DNA from: Octadecabacter sp.
GTDB lineage: Bacteria; Pseudomonadota; Alphaproteobacteria; Rhodobacterales; Rhodobacteraceae
Assembly: GCA_003533975.1 (NCBI GenBank)
Contig: DQCL01000343.1
Coordinates: 290 to 5,565, forward strand
Direction of reading: 5' to 3'
Length of the DNA stretch: 5,276 nucleotides
Below, piece by piece: positions 1 to 5,276 of the stretch. The translations under genes were made by a program, and so were the position numbers. Under the pieces are notes generated by a model. That model saw nothing but the letters and a program-made list of their open reading frames with translations, did not search any database and was not told where the DNA came from. How positions within the stretch are numbered: position 1 is the stretch's first letter; each line of letters starts with the position of its first letter.

Positions 1-117
1 CGCAAAGAAGCCCATGATAAGTTGCAAAATGACGCCCGCCAAAAACACCGCTGCTGCGATGACAAGGGCGGGGATGAGAGTGCTCCCGAAGGAGCCGGTC
101 CAGGAAAGTGGTTCCAT
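1..117 (-). CDS. Second ABC transporter permease (DppC/OppC position), N-terminal fragment
   Basis: Open from an ATG at 115-117 to the left edge of the window; only 39 residues are visible and the 3' end is missing. The peptide begins MEPLSWTGSFG and continues into one hydrophobic segment (about residues 13-37), consistent with a first transmembrane helix. A GGAG Shine-Dalgarno at 126-129 lies 8 nt before the ATG, and only 12 nt separate it from the stop of the upstream permease, so the two are almost certainly co-transcribed. In Opp/Dpp-type operons the gene after the DppB-like permease is normally its DppC-like partner, which is why I name it so. The visible part contains no diagnostic motif such as the EAA loop, so the family call rests on position and hydrophobicity. 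It could instead be another small membrane protein of the operon. Confidence 0.6.
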   Translation of the reverse strand, partial: MEPLSWTGSFGSTLIPALVIAAAVFLAGVILQLIMGFFA

Positions 118-129
118 TGTTCTGGCTCC

Positions 130-1176
130 TTAAGAAATGCGAATGCGTGGGTTGAGGAAGACGTAGCCGATGTCAGAAATCAGCTGCGTGGTCAGCACCA
201 CGATGACGGAGATCACCGAAACGCCAAGCAGCATTTCGATGTCGTTGTTTGAGGCCGCGCGGACGAGTTCCCAACCGAAGCCTTTGTAGTTGAACAAGGT
301 TTCAACAATCACAACACCGTTCAACAGCCACGGCACCTGCAACATGATGACCGTAAACGGTGCGATCAGTGCGTTGCGCAGGGCGTGTTTCATCACGATG
401 TTGGGGAAGCTCACACCTTTCAGGCGGGCGGTGCGCACATATTGCGCAGTCATCACTTCGGTCATGGATGCGCGGGTCATACGGGCGATATAGCCCATGC
501 CATACAGCGCGATCGTTATGACAGGGAGGAAGAAGTTGTTGAAGGTAATGTCATCCATGGCGGATGTGGCCGTCCCCTTAAAGTACTGCATTCCGAACAA
601 GGGGGTCGCGAAAACAGCAATCAGGATGACACCAGATACATATTCAGGTGTCGCCGTGGCGACGATGGATACGGTGGACAGTGATCTATCCGTACGCGAC
701 CCTTCACGCATCCCAGCCAGAACGCCAATAATCAGCGCACCAGGAACCATGACAGCCATGACCCAGAACATCAGCTTTCCGGTATTTCCGAGGCGAACCG
801 GCAAAACATTTGCGACATCGTCTTTGGCGACAGTTGAGAAGCCCCAGTTGCCTTGGATGATGCCACAAAAGCGTGGGGTGTCTTCTGTTGGCGCGACGTT
901 GCCTGCGCATTTTGCGCGGGTTTCACCGTCTGAACCGTCAATGACATAGCCGGGCACCACACCCAGCCATTGTCCGTATTTCGTGGGGAGGGACTGTGTG
1001 TAGCCGCGGTTGTCGAGATAGCTGACAACAGCCTCATCAGACATGCGGAAGTTGCCTTGTGTTTTGGCGAGAACCTCAAGTTTTGGATAGAGGTTGGTAA
1101 GCCAGAAAACGATAAACGTCAGGCAGAGAGCCGTAAGGAGCATGACCCCTAATCGGCGCAGAATAAACAGTCCCAT
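130..1176 (-). CDS. DppB/OppB-type ABC transporter permease
   Basis: Inner-membrane permease of 348 residues, within the usual 305-350 range for the DppB/OppB group (binding-protein-dependent transport system inner-membrane component). It starts with MGLFILRRLG, the typical short basic N-terminus before TM1 (about 9-29). Further hydrophobic segments lie near 133-155, 168-195, 212-230, 270-293 and 313-336. The cytoplasmic EAA loop that contacts the ATPase is clear: YVRTARLKG at 246-254 followed by KHALRNALIAP at 263-273. The loop between TM1 and TM2 is about 100 residues, periplasmic by family topology, and carries two cysteines (C90, C104). The ATG at 1174-1176 has an AGGGG Shine-Dalgarno 6 nt upstream. 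The gene lies 111 bp after the solute-binding protein and 12 bp before the next permease. It forms half of the channel through which the captured substrate crosses the membrane. The substrate cannot be deduced from sequence. Confidence 0.93.
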   Translation of the reverse strand: MGLFILRRLGVMLLTALCLTFIVFWLTNLYPKLEVLAKTQGNFRMSDEAVVSYLDNRGYTQSLPTKYGQWLGVVPGYVIDGSDGETRAKCAGNVAPTEDTPRFCGIIQGNWGFSTVAKDDVANVLPVRLGNTGKLMFWVMAVMVPGALIIGVLAGMREGSRTDRSLSTVSIVATATPEYVSGVILIAVFATPLFGMQYFKGTATSAMDDITFNNFFLPVITIALYGMGYIARMTRASMTEVMTAQYVRTARLKGVSFPNIVMKHALRNALIAPFTVIMLQVPWLLNGVVIVETLFNYKGFGWELVRAASNNDIEMLLGVSVISVIVVLTTQLISDIGYVFLNPRIRIS

Positions 1177-1198
1177 GTCGTACCCCTGTTGGGTTTGC

Positions 1199-1229
1199 CG
1201 CGCAATTTTCGCGCGATCTTTTTAGATCG
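1199..1229 (-). other. Two overlapping small hairpins upstream of the permease RBS
   Basis: Two inverted repeats lie between the terminator-like hairpin and the permease start. CGATCT (1214-1219) and AGATCG (1224-1229) form a perfect 6-bp stem with a 4-nt loop. CGCGC (1199-1203) and GCGCG (1211-1215) form a 5-bp stem with a 7-nt loop. They share 1214-1215, so they compete or stack rather than form fully independently. Both are small, and function is inference: mRNA stabilisation or tuning of permease translation are the obvious options. Confidence 0.35.
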
Positions 1230-1240
1230 TTAGCGTCTAG

Positions 1241-1273
1241 TAGAAAAAGGGCCGCCCCAAGATGGAGCGGCCC
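1241..1273 (-). terminator. Intrinsic terminator / intra-operon attenuator after the binding-protein gene
   Basis: On the - strand the transcript would fold GGGCCGC (1267-1273) with GCGGCCC (1249-1255), a perfect 7-bp, almost all-GC stem with an 11-nt loop, followed directly by TTTTTCT (1242-1248). It begins 14 nt after the TAA of the binding-protein gene. This is the classic layout of a rho-independent terminator. Because the permease genes downstream are on the same strand with no strong promoter visible in the remaining gap, it probably terminates only part of the transcripts, or protects the upstream mRNA from 3' decay. The result would be more binding protein than permease. Confidence 0.85.
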
Positions 1274-1287
1274 GATTGTCGTGTCGC

Positions 1288-2955
1288 TTAAGCCGCGATG
1301 CCGATCTTATAGATCTGCGGCAGGTACGCGATGTGCATATCCCAGCCAACAAAGCCCGGCTTGGCGTGACGGTAGATTTCACGCCAGTATGGCTGGATCG
1401 TCACCGCTTCGTCCGTCAGGATCTGTTGGATTTTCACCATGACTTCGCGACGTGCGTCGGCATCCGCCAAGGAGTTCGCTTCGTCCAGAAGCGCATCGAA
1501 TTCAGCGTTAGCAAATGCGAATTCGTTCCAAGCTTCACCGGAGCGATACGCCAGACCAAGCACCTGCGTGCCGAGTGGACGGTGGTTCCAGTTGGTGGAG
1601 GAGAACGGATACTTCGTCCAGTCGTTCCAGAACGTGGAACCCGGGATGATTGTCCGCTTCACGTTGAAGCCTGCATCACGCAACTGGGCTGCAACAGCGT
1701 CAGTTGTGTTCTTGCGCCAGTCATCGTCGATGGAAGAGATTTCCATCTCGAAATCAGCCATGCCAGCTTCGGTCAGCAGGGCAAGCGCACCTTCTGGGTC
1801 AAGCTCGGTTGCTGGAACGTCAGCCCATTCAGGGTGCATCGGACCAACGTGCTGGTTGCGCGCTGGAAGACCTTGGTTGGCATAGCCAAGCTCAAGACAA
1901 ACAGCAGGATCAACAGCCATTGCAATCGCCTTGCGGACGCGAACGTCTGCGTAAGGTGTCATGCCGTCAACTTCAGCAGCCTGGTTTGGACGAATAACAA
2001 TCGTCGCAGCGGATGCGATTGCGGAACGCTCAAAGCCGATGCTTTCGAAAACTTCAACAAAGTCACCAACCGTTTCGTAGGTCATGTCAACTTCGTCTGC
2101 GGCTGCGGCTGCTACCCAAGCGGATGGGTCTGTGCCGTAGTCGATGTATTCGATACGATCGAGGTATGCGCCTGCGCCTTCAGCGTAGCCCCACCATTCA
2201 TGGCCTTCGTTGCGAACCAACACGGATTTCACGCCGACTTCGTGGCTTTCAATTGTGTATGGGCCTGTGCCAACAGGCGTGTTCACCGGGTTATCGCGGT
2301 CGATTGAGCCGTGATAGATCGCAGCTGGGTAATCGGCCATGCCTGCAATCAACGTGATGTCGGATGCTGGCAAATTCAGCTTAATAGTGTGGCTGTCGAC
2401 GACTTCAATTGCGCCTTCGATGGCTTTGTTGGTGTCGGCGTCTACGATGACGGACATGCGGCCCGCCATTGAGTTACCTTCAGCGTCTTTGTCACACCAG
2501 TCGTTGATCACGCGTGCGACATCTTCAGCTGTAAAGTCGTCACCGTTGTTCCACTTGACACCCTGACGCACGTTCAATGTGTACTCAGTCGCGTCGTCAT
2601 TCACGTCCCAGCTGGTGAGGAGGGCAGGTGTAAACGTACCATCGGAATTGTACTCGATGAGATACTCAAGCCAGCCAGCATAAACGAATGCCATCTGGGT
2701 CCAGTCTGTAGCACGGATGTCTTTGAGAGCGCGGACTTCCATTTGCATGCGCATCGTGCCGCCTTGTTGGGCGTGGCCCGCGGCGGCAGCTGGCTGCTGA
2801 AGACCTAGAAGGCCATAAGCTGCGGCAGATGTAACACCGAGCGCAGTCGTGCGCGTCAAAAACTCGCGGCGGCTGAGCTTGCCTGCCTTCTCGTCTTTGA
2901 CGTAGGCATCGACAGCGGAATGCATCGGTGCGCTAATGGTTGTATGTTTGGTCAT
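1288..2955 (-). CDS. ABC transporter solute-binding protein, family 5 (peptide/oligopeptide type), Tat-exported
   Basis: Periplasmic substrate-capture subunit of 555 residues, the usual size for the DppA/OppA-like SBP family 5. A Tat signal is evident: SRREFL at 28-33 with twin arginines 29-30, a hydrophobic stretch to about 52, and an Ala-rich cleavage region (PAAAAGHA, 55-62). Family hallmarks follow in order: [19 protein letters not shown] (112-130) and [15 protein letters not shown] (132-146) in the N-terminal lobe, [10 protein letters not shown] (226-235), and [16 protein letters not shown] (335-350). The C-terminal [12 protein letters not shown] (484-495) and the pattern around [16 protein letters not shown] also fit. 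The ATG at 2953-2955 is chosen because AGGGAGAA sits just upstream. A GTG at 2974-2976 would add seven residues but places this Shine-Dalgarno inside the gene. It heads the transporter operon. The natural substrate is unknown; peptides are only one option for this family. Confidence 0.93.
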   Translation of the reverse strand: MTKHTTISAPMHSAVDAYVKDEKAGKLSRREFLTRTTALGVTSAAAYGLLGLQQPAAAAGHAQQGGTMRMQMEVRALKDIRATDWTQMAFVYAGWLEYLIEYNSDGTFTPALLTSWDVNDDATEYTLNVRQGVKWNNGDDFTAEDVARVINDWCDKDAEGNSMAGRMSVIVDADTNKAIEGAIEVVDSHTIKLNLPASDITLIAGMADYPAAIYHGSIDRDNPVNTPVGTGPYTIESHEVGVKSVLVRNEGHEWWGYAEGAGAYLDRIEYIDYGTDPSAWVAAAAADEVDMTYETVGDFVEVFESIGFERSAIASAATIVIRPNQAAEVDGMTPYADVRVRKAIAMAVDPAVCLELGYANQGLPARNQHVGPMHPEWADVPATELDPEGALALLTEAGMADFEMEISSIDDDWRKNTTDAVAAQLRDAGFNVKRTIIPGSTFWNDWTKYPFSSTNWNHRPLGTQVLGLAYRSGEAWNEFAFANAEFDALLDEANSLADADARREVMVKIQQILTDEAVTIQPYWREIYRHAKPGFVGWDMHIAYLPQIYKIGIAA

Positions 2956-2960
2956 TCGTG

Positions 2961-2968
2961 TTCTCCCT
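2961..2968 (-). promoter_or_regulatory. Ribosome binding site fixing the binding-protein start
   Basis: AGGGAGAA on the - strand; its GGAG core (2963-2966) lies 7 nt before the ATG at 2953-2955. It decides for this ATG over the in-frame GTG at 2974-2976. Confidence 0.8.
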
Positions 2969-2985
2969 GATGACACGTTTTTGTT

Positions 2986-3014
2986 TTTAACGGGTTTTTG
3001 GAACGGGCCTTCAA
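2986..3014 (-). promoter_or_regulatory. Weak candidate promoter, proximal, for the binding-protein operon
   Basis: TTGAAG (3009-3014), then a 17-nt spacer, then GTTAAA (2986-2991). The -35 is a good match and the -10 matches only about half of the sigma-70 consensus. It would give a leader of about 25 nt. The -35 lies inside the downstream copy of the imperfect direct repeat. Confidence 0.22.
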
Positions 3015-3088
3015 CGTCATTTCACGCTGCTTGCGCCACATCCCCCCTTTAGAAGCTGTATTGGGCAGGGTTTTTGACCCGCCGTCAA
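2992..3088 (-). repeat. Imperfect 21/23-bp direct repeat in the binding-protein regulatory region
   Basis: Copy A (3068-3088) reads TTGACGGCGGGT then CAAAAACCC. Copy B (2992-3014) reads TTGAAGGCCCGT, two extra bases TC, then CAAAAACCC. Eighteen of 21 aligned positions agree, including the final 9-mer. The copies start 74 bp apart. Each contains a -35-like TTGA(C/A)G. They look like a duplicated regulatory or promoter element, possibly a paired operator. No binding protein can be assigned from sequence. Confidence 0.5.
3060..3088 (-). promoter_or_regulatory. Weak candidate promoter, distal, for the binding-protein operon
   Basis: TTGACG (3083-3088), then a 17-nt spacer, then CCCAAT (3060-3065). 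The -35 matches five of six consensus bases and the -10 is poor, as expected for an activator-dependent promoter. It would give a leader of roughly 100 nt containing the 29-codon upstream ORF. Confidence 0.22.
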
Positions 3089-3129
3089 CGGCTACAATCG
3101 GCACTTTTGATCACATTTACGACGTTTGC

Positions 3130-3150
3130 ATGGTCGCAAATGGACCGCAA
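3130..3150 (-). repeat. Tandem direct repeat TTGCG(G/A)..CCAT, candidate AraC-family operator
   Basis: On the - strand TTGCGGTCCAT (3140-3150) is followed without a gap by TTGCGACCAT (3130-3139). The units recur at 10-11 bp, one helical turn, the usual arrangement for the two HTH motifs of AraC-family proteins along one DNA face. They lie about 42 bp upstream of the distal -35 candidate and just downstream of the AraC-family gene. That the neighbouring regulator binds here is inference. Confidence 0.35.
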
Positions 3151-3166
3151 GGTGAAAGCGAGAAAT

Positions 3167-3179
3167 GCTGCAATGCAGC
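3167..3179 (-). terminator. Weak hairpin after the AraC-family gene
   Basis: GCTGC (3167-3171) and GCAGC (3175-3179) form a 5-bp stem with a 3-nt loop, 24 nt after the regulator's stop. On the - strand it is followed by ATTTCTC, not a clean U-tract. It may be a poor terminator or have no function. Confidence 0.22.
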
Positions 3180-3203
3180 GTGAAGTGCAGGAGAATGAAC
3201 CGT

Positions 3204-4022
3204 TTAAGCCTGAGCAAGCGGGCCCTTTTTACGGAACTGGGACGGTGTCAGACCCGTTTGAGAGTGAAACGCCCGCGTGAAATACGCCGCCGACCCAAAA
3301 CCGAGGTCACCCGCAATTTGGCGGACGGGGGATTTAGTGTCACGAAGAAGCATTCGTGCTTCAAACAGGATTCGGTCGTTCAGTAACGATAGCGCAGATT
3401 TGCCGCTGGTTTGCTTACAGCTGCGTGCCAAATGGGTCGGGGTGACCCCAAGCTTGGCTGCATAATCAGCCACACCATTATGTTCATGAAAGTCGCGTTC
3501 GATCAGGTCGGTGTAGGCCGCAACAAGCCGCGCTGCTGCAGTGTCTTTGCGCGTGTCTTTGCTGTCTTCAGAACGGATTTCCAACTGGCGTTCAAAATAG
3601 ATCGCCAAGAGGCCAAGGTTGTAATGTGCTGCCCGCTGGCCACCTGTCTGGTCTGACTTCAGTTCACGCTCTAACGCGTCGAGATGCACGGCGAGCTCTT
3701 TTTGCGCAACAACGTCACGCAAACGAAGGTGGGCCGGCTCAAGGGGCCATTCATCTGCCATGGCTAACGGAATTGTCAGCATTTGACCAAACACTGTCGG
3801 GCCAACCTCAAATCCGTACATGGTTCCGGCGGGAATATAGATCAGGTTATTGGCGCCAAAACCGCTGGTCAAACCGGCAATTGTGATCCGCCCTTGGCCA
3901 CGCGCCACGAAGATCAGCCGCGGCGATGCATGGCTGCGCATCGCTTCTGTACGCCAACGCCCTTGGCCGGCATTCTGTGCAATTGCAGTCAAAGCGAGGC
4001 GGTTTTGCGGGTCGGTCATCAT
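3204..4022 (-). CDS. AraC-family transcriptional regulator with N-terminal cupin-like sensor domain
   Basis: Cytoplasmic DNA-binding regulator of 272 residues, normal for the family. The N-terminal half has the AraC-type cupin pattern: PRLIFVARGQGRITIAG (34-50), then the beta-turn segment LIYIPAGTMYGFEV (60-73), where effectors typically bind. The C-terminal half (about 165-265) has two helix-turn-helix motifs. The first covers roughly 184-206 (VADYAAKLGVTPTHLAR), the second 232-263, with the family signature IAGDLGFGSAAYFTRAFHSQ (236-255) and GLTPSQFR (257-264). Two ATGs stand in tandem (4020-4022 and 4017-4019); the first is chosen because AGGA lies 10 nt upstream of it. The gene is in the same orientation as the transporter genes and 248 bp upstream of them, so it is the likely regulator of the operon, plausibly an activator sensing the imported substrate. 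Target and effector are inferred from position only. Confidence 0.92.
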   Translation of the reverse strand: MMTDPQNRLALTAIAQNAGQGRWRTEAMRSHASPRLIFVARGQGRITIAGLTSGFGANNLIYIPAGTMYGFEVGPTVFGQMLTIPLAMADEWPLEPAHLRLRDVVAQKELAVHLDALERELKSDQTGGQRAAHYNLGLLAIYFERQLEIRSEDSKDTRKDTAAARLVAAYTDLIERDFHEHNGVADYAAKLGVTPTHLARSCKQTSGKSALSLLNDRILFEARMLLRDTKSPVRQIAGDLGFGSAAYFTRAFHSQTGLTPSQFRKKGPLAQA

Positions 4023-4031
4023 CAGCGGGCA

Positions 4032-4041
4032 ATCCTAGGAT
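4032..4041. repeat. 10-bp perfect palindrome overlapping the regulator's RBS
   Basis: ATCCTAGGAT is a perfect palindrome that contains the AGGA ribosome binding site of the AraC-family gene (4033-4036). It could be a small operator or RNA hairpin for autoregulation, or chance. There is no loop, so an RNA fold is unlikely without opening the centre. Confidence 0.25.
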
Positions 4042-4057
4042 ATGTTCGAATAGGACA

Positions 4058-4086
4058 ATTTTCACCGCTAAGCCCCTGCAAATCAA
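4058..4086 (-). promoter_or_regulatory. Weak candidate promoter for the AraC-family gene
   Basis: TTGATT (4081-4086), a 17-nt spacer, then GAAAAT (4058-4063) in the 70-bp gap after miaA. Both hexamers match four of six sigma-70 consensus bases. No terminator is visible after miaA, so read-through from miaA could also supply transcription of the regulator. Confidence 0.25.
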
Positions 4087-4092
4087 CAGTGT

Positions 4093-4992
4093 TTATGTGG
4101 AAAATGTGTTATCGCCCATATCTGGTAGGGGCACGATCTGCCACCGCTTCATACGGGACCGCAACCAAGTGCGTTGGCGTTTGGCATATTGGCGTGTGGC
4201 CACGATTATCGCCTCTCGCGCCGAATCGGGCGCGATTTCCCCGTTCAACAATTGGATCATTTCGCGTGCCCCGATTGCTTTTGAAGACGGCGCCGCGTCA
4301 TCCCAGATGGGCAGCATTTCCTCGGCCTCGTGCAGCGCTCCCGCGTCCATCATCATATCAAACCGCTGCGCAATGCGGGCGTTGAGCCAATCAACATCCG
4401 GCATCAAGGCAAGCGCTGTGCAATCTTCAAGCGAGACCAGCGGCGCGGGTGTGTCTGCCTGCCAGTCACGAATGCTGCGACCCGTGGCGATCTGCACTTC
4501 AAAGGCGCGCTGCACGCGAGCGCGGTTTCGCAAATCAAGCCCAGCGGCGGTTTCAGTGTCCAGCGCAGCAATGAGGTCCGGCAGGGTGATGGTGTCCGCT
4601 TCGGCCCGTACAGCCGCTGGCGTTGGCGGAATTTCCGCAAGCCCTTCGGTCAGCGCACTAAAGTAAAGCCCGGTTCCCCCGACGATGATCGGGCGTGCGC
4701 CTTTCAGAAGCGGCGCGACATCGCGCAACCAGTCGCCGACAGAATAGGGCGCATCATAGGGAAGGTGGCTATAAAGGTGGTGTGGCGCACGCGCCAAGTC
4801 TTCAGCTGGTGGTTGTGCTGTTAAGATCGGCCACCCCTGATAAACCTGCAACGCATCGCCGTTGATGATCACACCGCCTTGGGCCTCTGCAATTTGCAAG
4901 GCCAATCCCGACTTTCCAGACGCAGTTGGCCCGTAAATCAAGACAGGCTTTTCGGCGTCAATTTTGCTGAGTTCAATCATGCGATGTCCCAT
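4093..4992 (-). CDS. miaA: tRNA dimethylallyltransferase (tRNA A37 isopentenylation)
   Basis: Transfers the dimethylallyl group of DMAPP to N6 of adenosine 37 in tRNAs reading codons that start with U, giving i6A37. The 299-residue length fits the family. Motifs in order: P-loop GPTASGKS (21-28); [19 protein letters not shown] (43-61), the conserved D-x-x-Q-V-Y segment with catalytic-site Asp46; PHHLYSHLP (70-78), the DMAPP-site region; IIVGGTGLY (102-110); [10 protein letters not shown] (157-166) with TGRSI (170-174) in the tRNA-binding insert; KAIGAREM (238-245); and [15 protein letters not shown] (266-280). The serine common after the catalytic Asp in other bacteria is Ala47 here, which I believe is usual in related alphaproteobacteria. 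The start ATG at 4990-4992 has GGAGGGAGG ending 5 nt upstream. A later in-frame ATG at 4978-4980 would be 17 nt away. It is divergent from pyrH and is followed by the AraC-family gene after 70 bp. Confidence 0.96.
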   Translation of the reverse strand: MGHRMIELSKIDAEKPVLIYGPTASGKSGLALQIAEAQGGVIINGDALQVYQGWPILTAQPPAEDLARAPHHLYSHLPYDAPYSVGDWLRDVAPLLKGARPIIVGGTGLYFSALTEGLAEIPPTPAAVRAEADTITLPDLIAALDTETAAGLDLRNRARVQRAFEVQIATGRSIRDWQADTPAPLVSLEDCTALALMPDVDWLNARIAQRFDMMMDAGALHEAEEMLPIWDDAAPSSKAIGAREMIQLLNGEIAPDSAREAIIVATRQYAKRQRTWLRSRMKRWQIVPLPDMGDNTFST

Positions 4993-5051
4993 TGCGTCCT
5001 CCCTCCTTTTGCGACATTTTACGGCGAACTGAAAGCAGCACCGGAGCGCCC
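4993..5051. promoter_or_regulatory. Compact divergent miaA-pyrH intergenic region
   Basis: Only 59 bp separate the two start codons, and it must hold both promoters' downstream parts and both ribosome binding sites: GGAGGGAGG (4998-5006, - strand) for miaA and GGAG (5043-5046, + strand, 5 nt spacing) for pyrH. I see no convincing -35/-10 pair in either direction. TTGCGA at 5009-5014 is a possible + strand -35 without a good -10. Promoters may extend into the opposite coding sequences. Confidence 0.45.
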
Positions 5052-5276
5052 ATGTCTGAGACAGAAAAAACCGCCTATAAACGGGTCATGCTAAAGATTT
5101 CCGGTGAGGCGTTAATGGGGGACCAGGGCTTTGGCCTGCACCCGCCAACCGTCGAACGGATCGCACGTGAAGTACAAAGCGTTCAGGAGATGGGCGTTGA
5201 GATTTGCATGGTCATCGGCGGCGGCAATATCTTCCGCGGGCTTCAGGGCTCTGCGCAGGGGATGGAACGCACAACG
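5052..5276 (+). CDS. pyrH: UMP kinase (uridylate kinase), N-terminal fragment
   Basis: The first 75 residues of PyrH, which phosphorylates UMP to UDP with ATP in pyrimidine nucleotide synthesis. The family is about 240 residues, so roughly two thirds lie beyond the right edge. Visible motifs: [20 protein letters not shown] (11-30) with the Lys and SGEA nucleotide-site loop, [11 protein letters not shown] (31-41), and the glycine-rich [10 protein letters not shown] (54-63) followed by QGMERTT (69-75) of the UMP-binding region. This is the hexameric bacterial type of the amino-acid kinase fold, typically activated by GTP and inhibited by UTP. The ATG at 5052-5054 has GGAG 5 nt upstream. It starts its own unit, divergent from miaA, rather than directly following tsf as in many bacteria. 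What follows, often frr, is outside the window. Confidence 0.97.
   Translation, partial: MSETEKTAYKRVMLKISGEALMGDQGFGLHPPTVERIAREVQSVQEMGVEICMVIGGGNIFRGLQGSAQGMERTT

Larger units (their letters stand above)
2952..3041 (-). other. Candidate 29-codon upstream ORF / leader peptide
   Basis: An ORF from ATG (3039-3041) encodes [16 protein letters not shown] (first 16 residues) and a further 13, ending in TGA at 2952-2954. The stop overlaps the binding-protein ATG as ATGA, the arrangement typical of translational coupling. A purine run AAAGGGGGG directly abuts the ATG, so a Shine-Dalgarno exists but the spacing is short. The peptide is basic (8 Lys/Arg against 3 Glu) and has no membrane segment. 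I do not recognise it. It may be a leader peptide, or just an open frame in a 5' untranslated region. If transcription starts at the promoter-proximal candidate (near 2980), it would not be in the mRNA at all. Confidence 0.2.

Noticed and set aside
1276..2307. Long 343-codon open frame on the + strand across the binding-protein gene
   Set aside because: It is fully antisense to a gene with clear family motifs, has no Shine-Dalgarno, and its product is Cys/Val/Arg-rich with no recognisable domain; a codon-bias shadow.
2956..2976. GTG start at 2974-2976 for the binding protein (seven extra residues)
   Set aside because: The strong Shine-Dalgarno AGGGAGAA at 2961-2968 lies inside that extension and is well spaced for the ATG at 2953-2955.
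3105..3118. Possible CRP/FNR-type half-site around TTGATCACAT
   Set aside because: Only one half matches; the second half lacks the expected inverted arrangement, so it is not a supported operator.
3125..3140. Inverted repeat TTTGC...GCAAA as a separate hairpin
   Set aside because: A 5-bp AT-rich stem that overlaps the better-supported tandem direct repeat; not worth a separate feature.
3074..3280. 68-codon + strand frame bridging the regulatory gap and the end of the AraC-family gene
   Set aside because: No ribosome binding site, convergent overlap with the regulator's 3' end, and no recognisable domain. The gap is better explained as a regulatory region.
3783..4666. 200- and 246-codon + strand frames across the AraC-family gene and miaA
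   Set aside because: They are antisense to two well-supported genes, have low-complexity Ser/Ala/Arg-rich products, and lack initiation signals.
1..5276. Search for tRNA genes, insertion-sequence ends, CRISPR-like arrays and phage genes
   Set aside because: No such pattern seen; all long stretches are accounted for by ordinary chromosomal genes.

Overview
The window looks like a chromosomal segment from an alphaproteobacterium, most likely of the Rhodobacteraceae (Roseobacter group). This is inferred from moderate GC content, the style of the MiaA and PyrH proteins, and a Tat-exported oligopeptide-type binding protein followed by Opp/Dpp-type permeases. I cannot assign a genus from sequence alone.

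Layout, right to left. At the right edge (5052-5276, + strand) is the first third of pyrH (UMP kinase). Divergent from it across only 59 bp is miaA (tRNA A37 dimethylallyltransferase, 4093-4992, - strand). The rest of the window is also on the - strand: an AraC-family regulator (3204-4022), a 248-bp regulatory gap, a family 5 extracellular solute-binding protein (1288-2955), a 111-bp structured intercistronic region with a clear intrinsic-terminator-like hairpin, a DppB-type inner-membrane permease (130-1176), and the first 39 codons of what is probably the second permease (1-117, running off the left edge).

How the genes work together. The left part is the beginning of an ABC uptake operon. 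The Tat-exported binding protein captures a peptide-like or other small substrate in the periplasm and delivers it to a two-permease channel. The ATPases must lie beyond the left edge. The AraC-type protein, with an N-terminal cupin-like sensor half and a C-terminal double HTH, sits immediately upstream in the same orientation and is the obvious candidate regulator, possibly responding to the transported compound. The hairpin after the binding-protein gene would let that protein be made in excess over the permeases. miaA and pyrH are housekeeping genes with no evident functional link to the transporter.

No mobile element, CRISPR array, tRNA or rRNA gene was seen. The genes are ordinary. The most interesting unexplained material is in the 248-bp gap upstream of the binding-protein gene. 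It holds an imperfect 21/23-bp direct repeat about 74 bp apart, a tandem TTGCG...CCAT repeat with a spacing of about one helical turn, and a 29-codon upstream ORF whose stop overlaps the binding-protein start as ATGA. I found no convincing evidence for a wholly new system.
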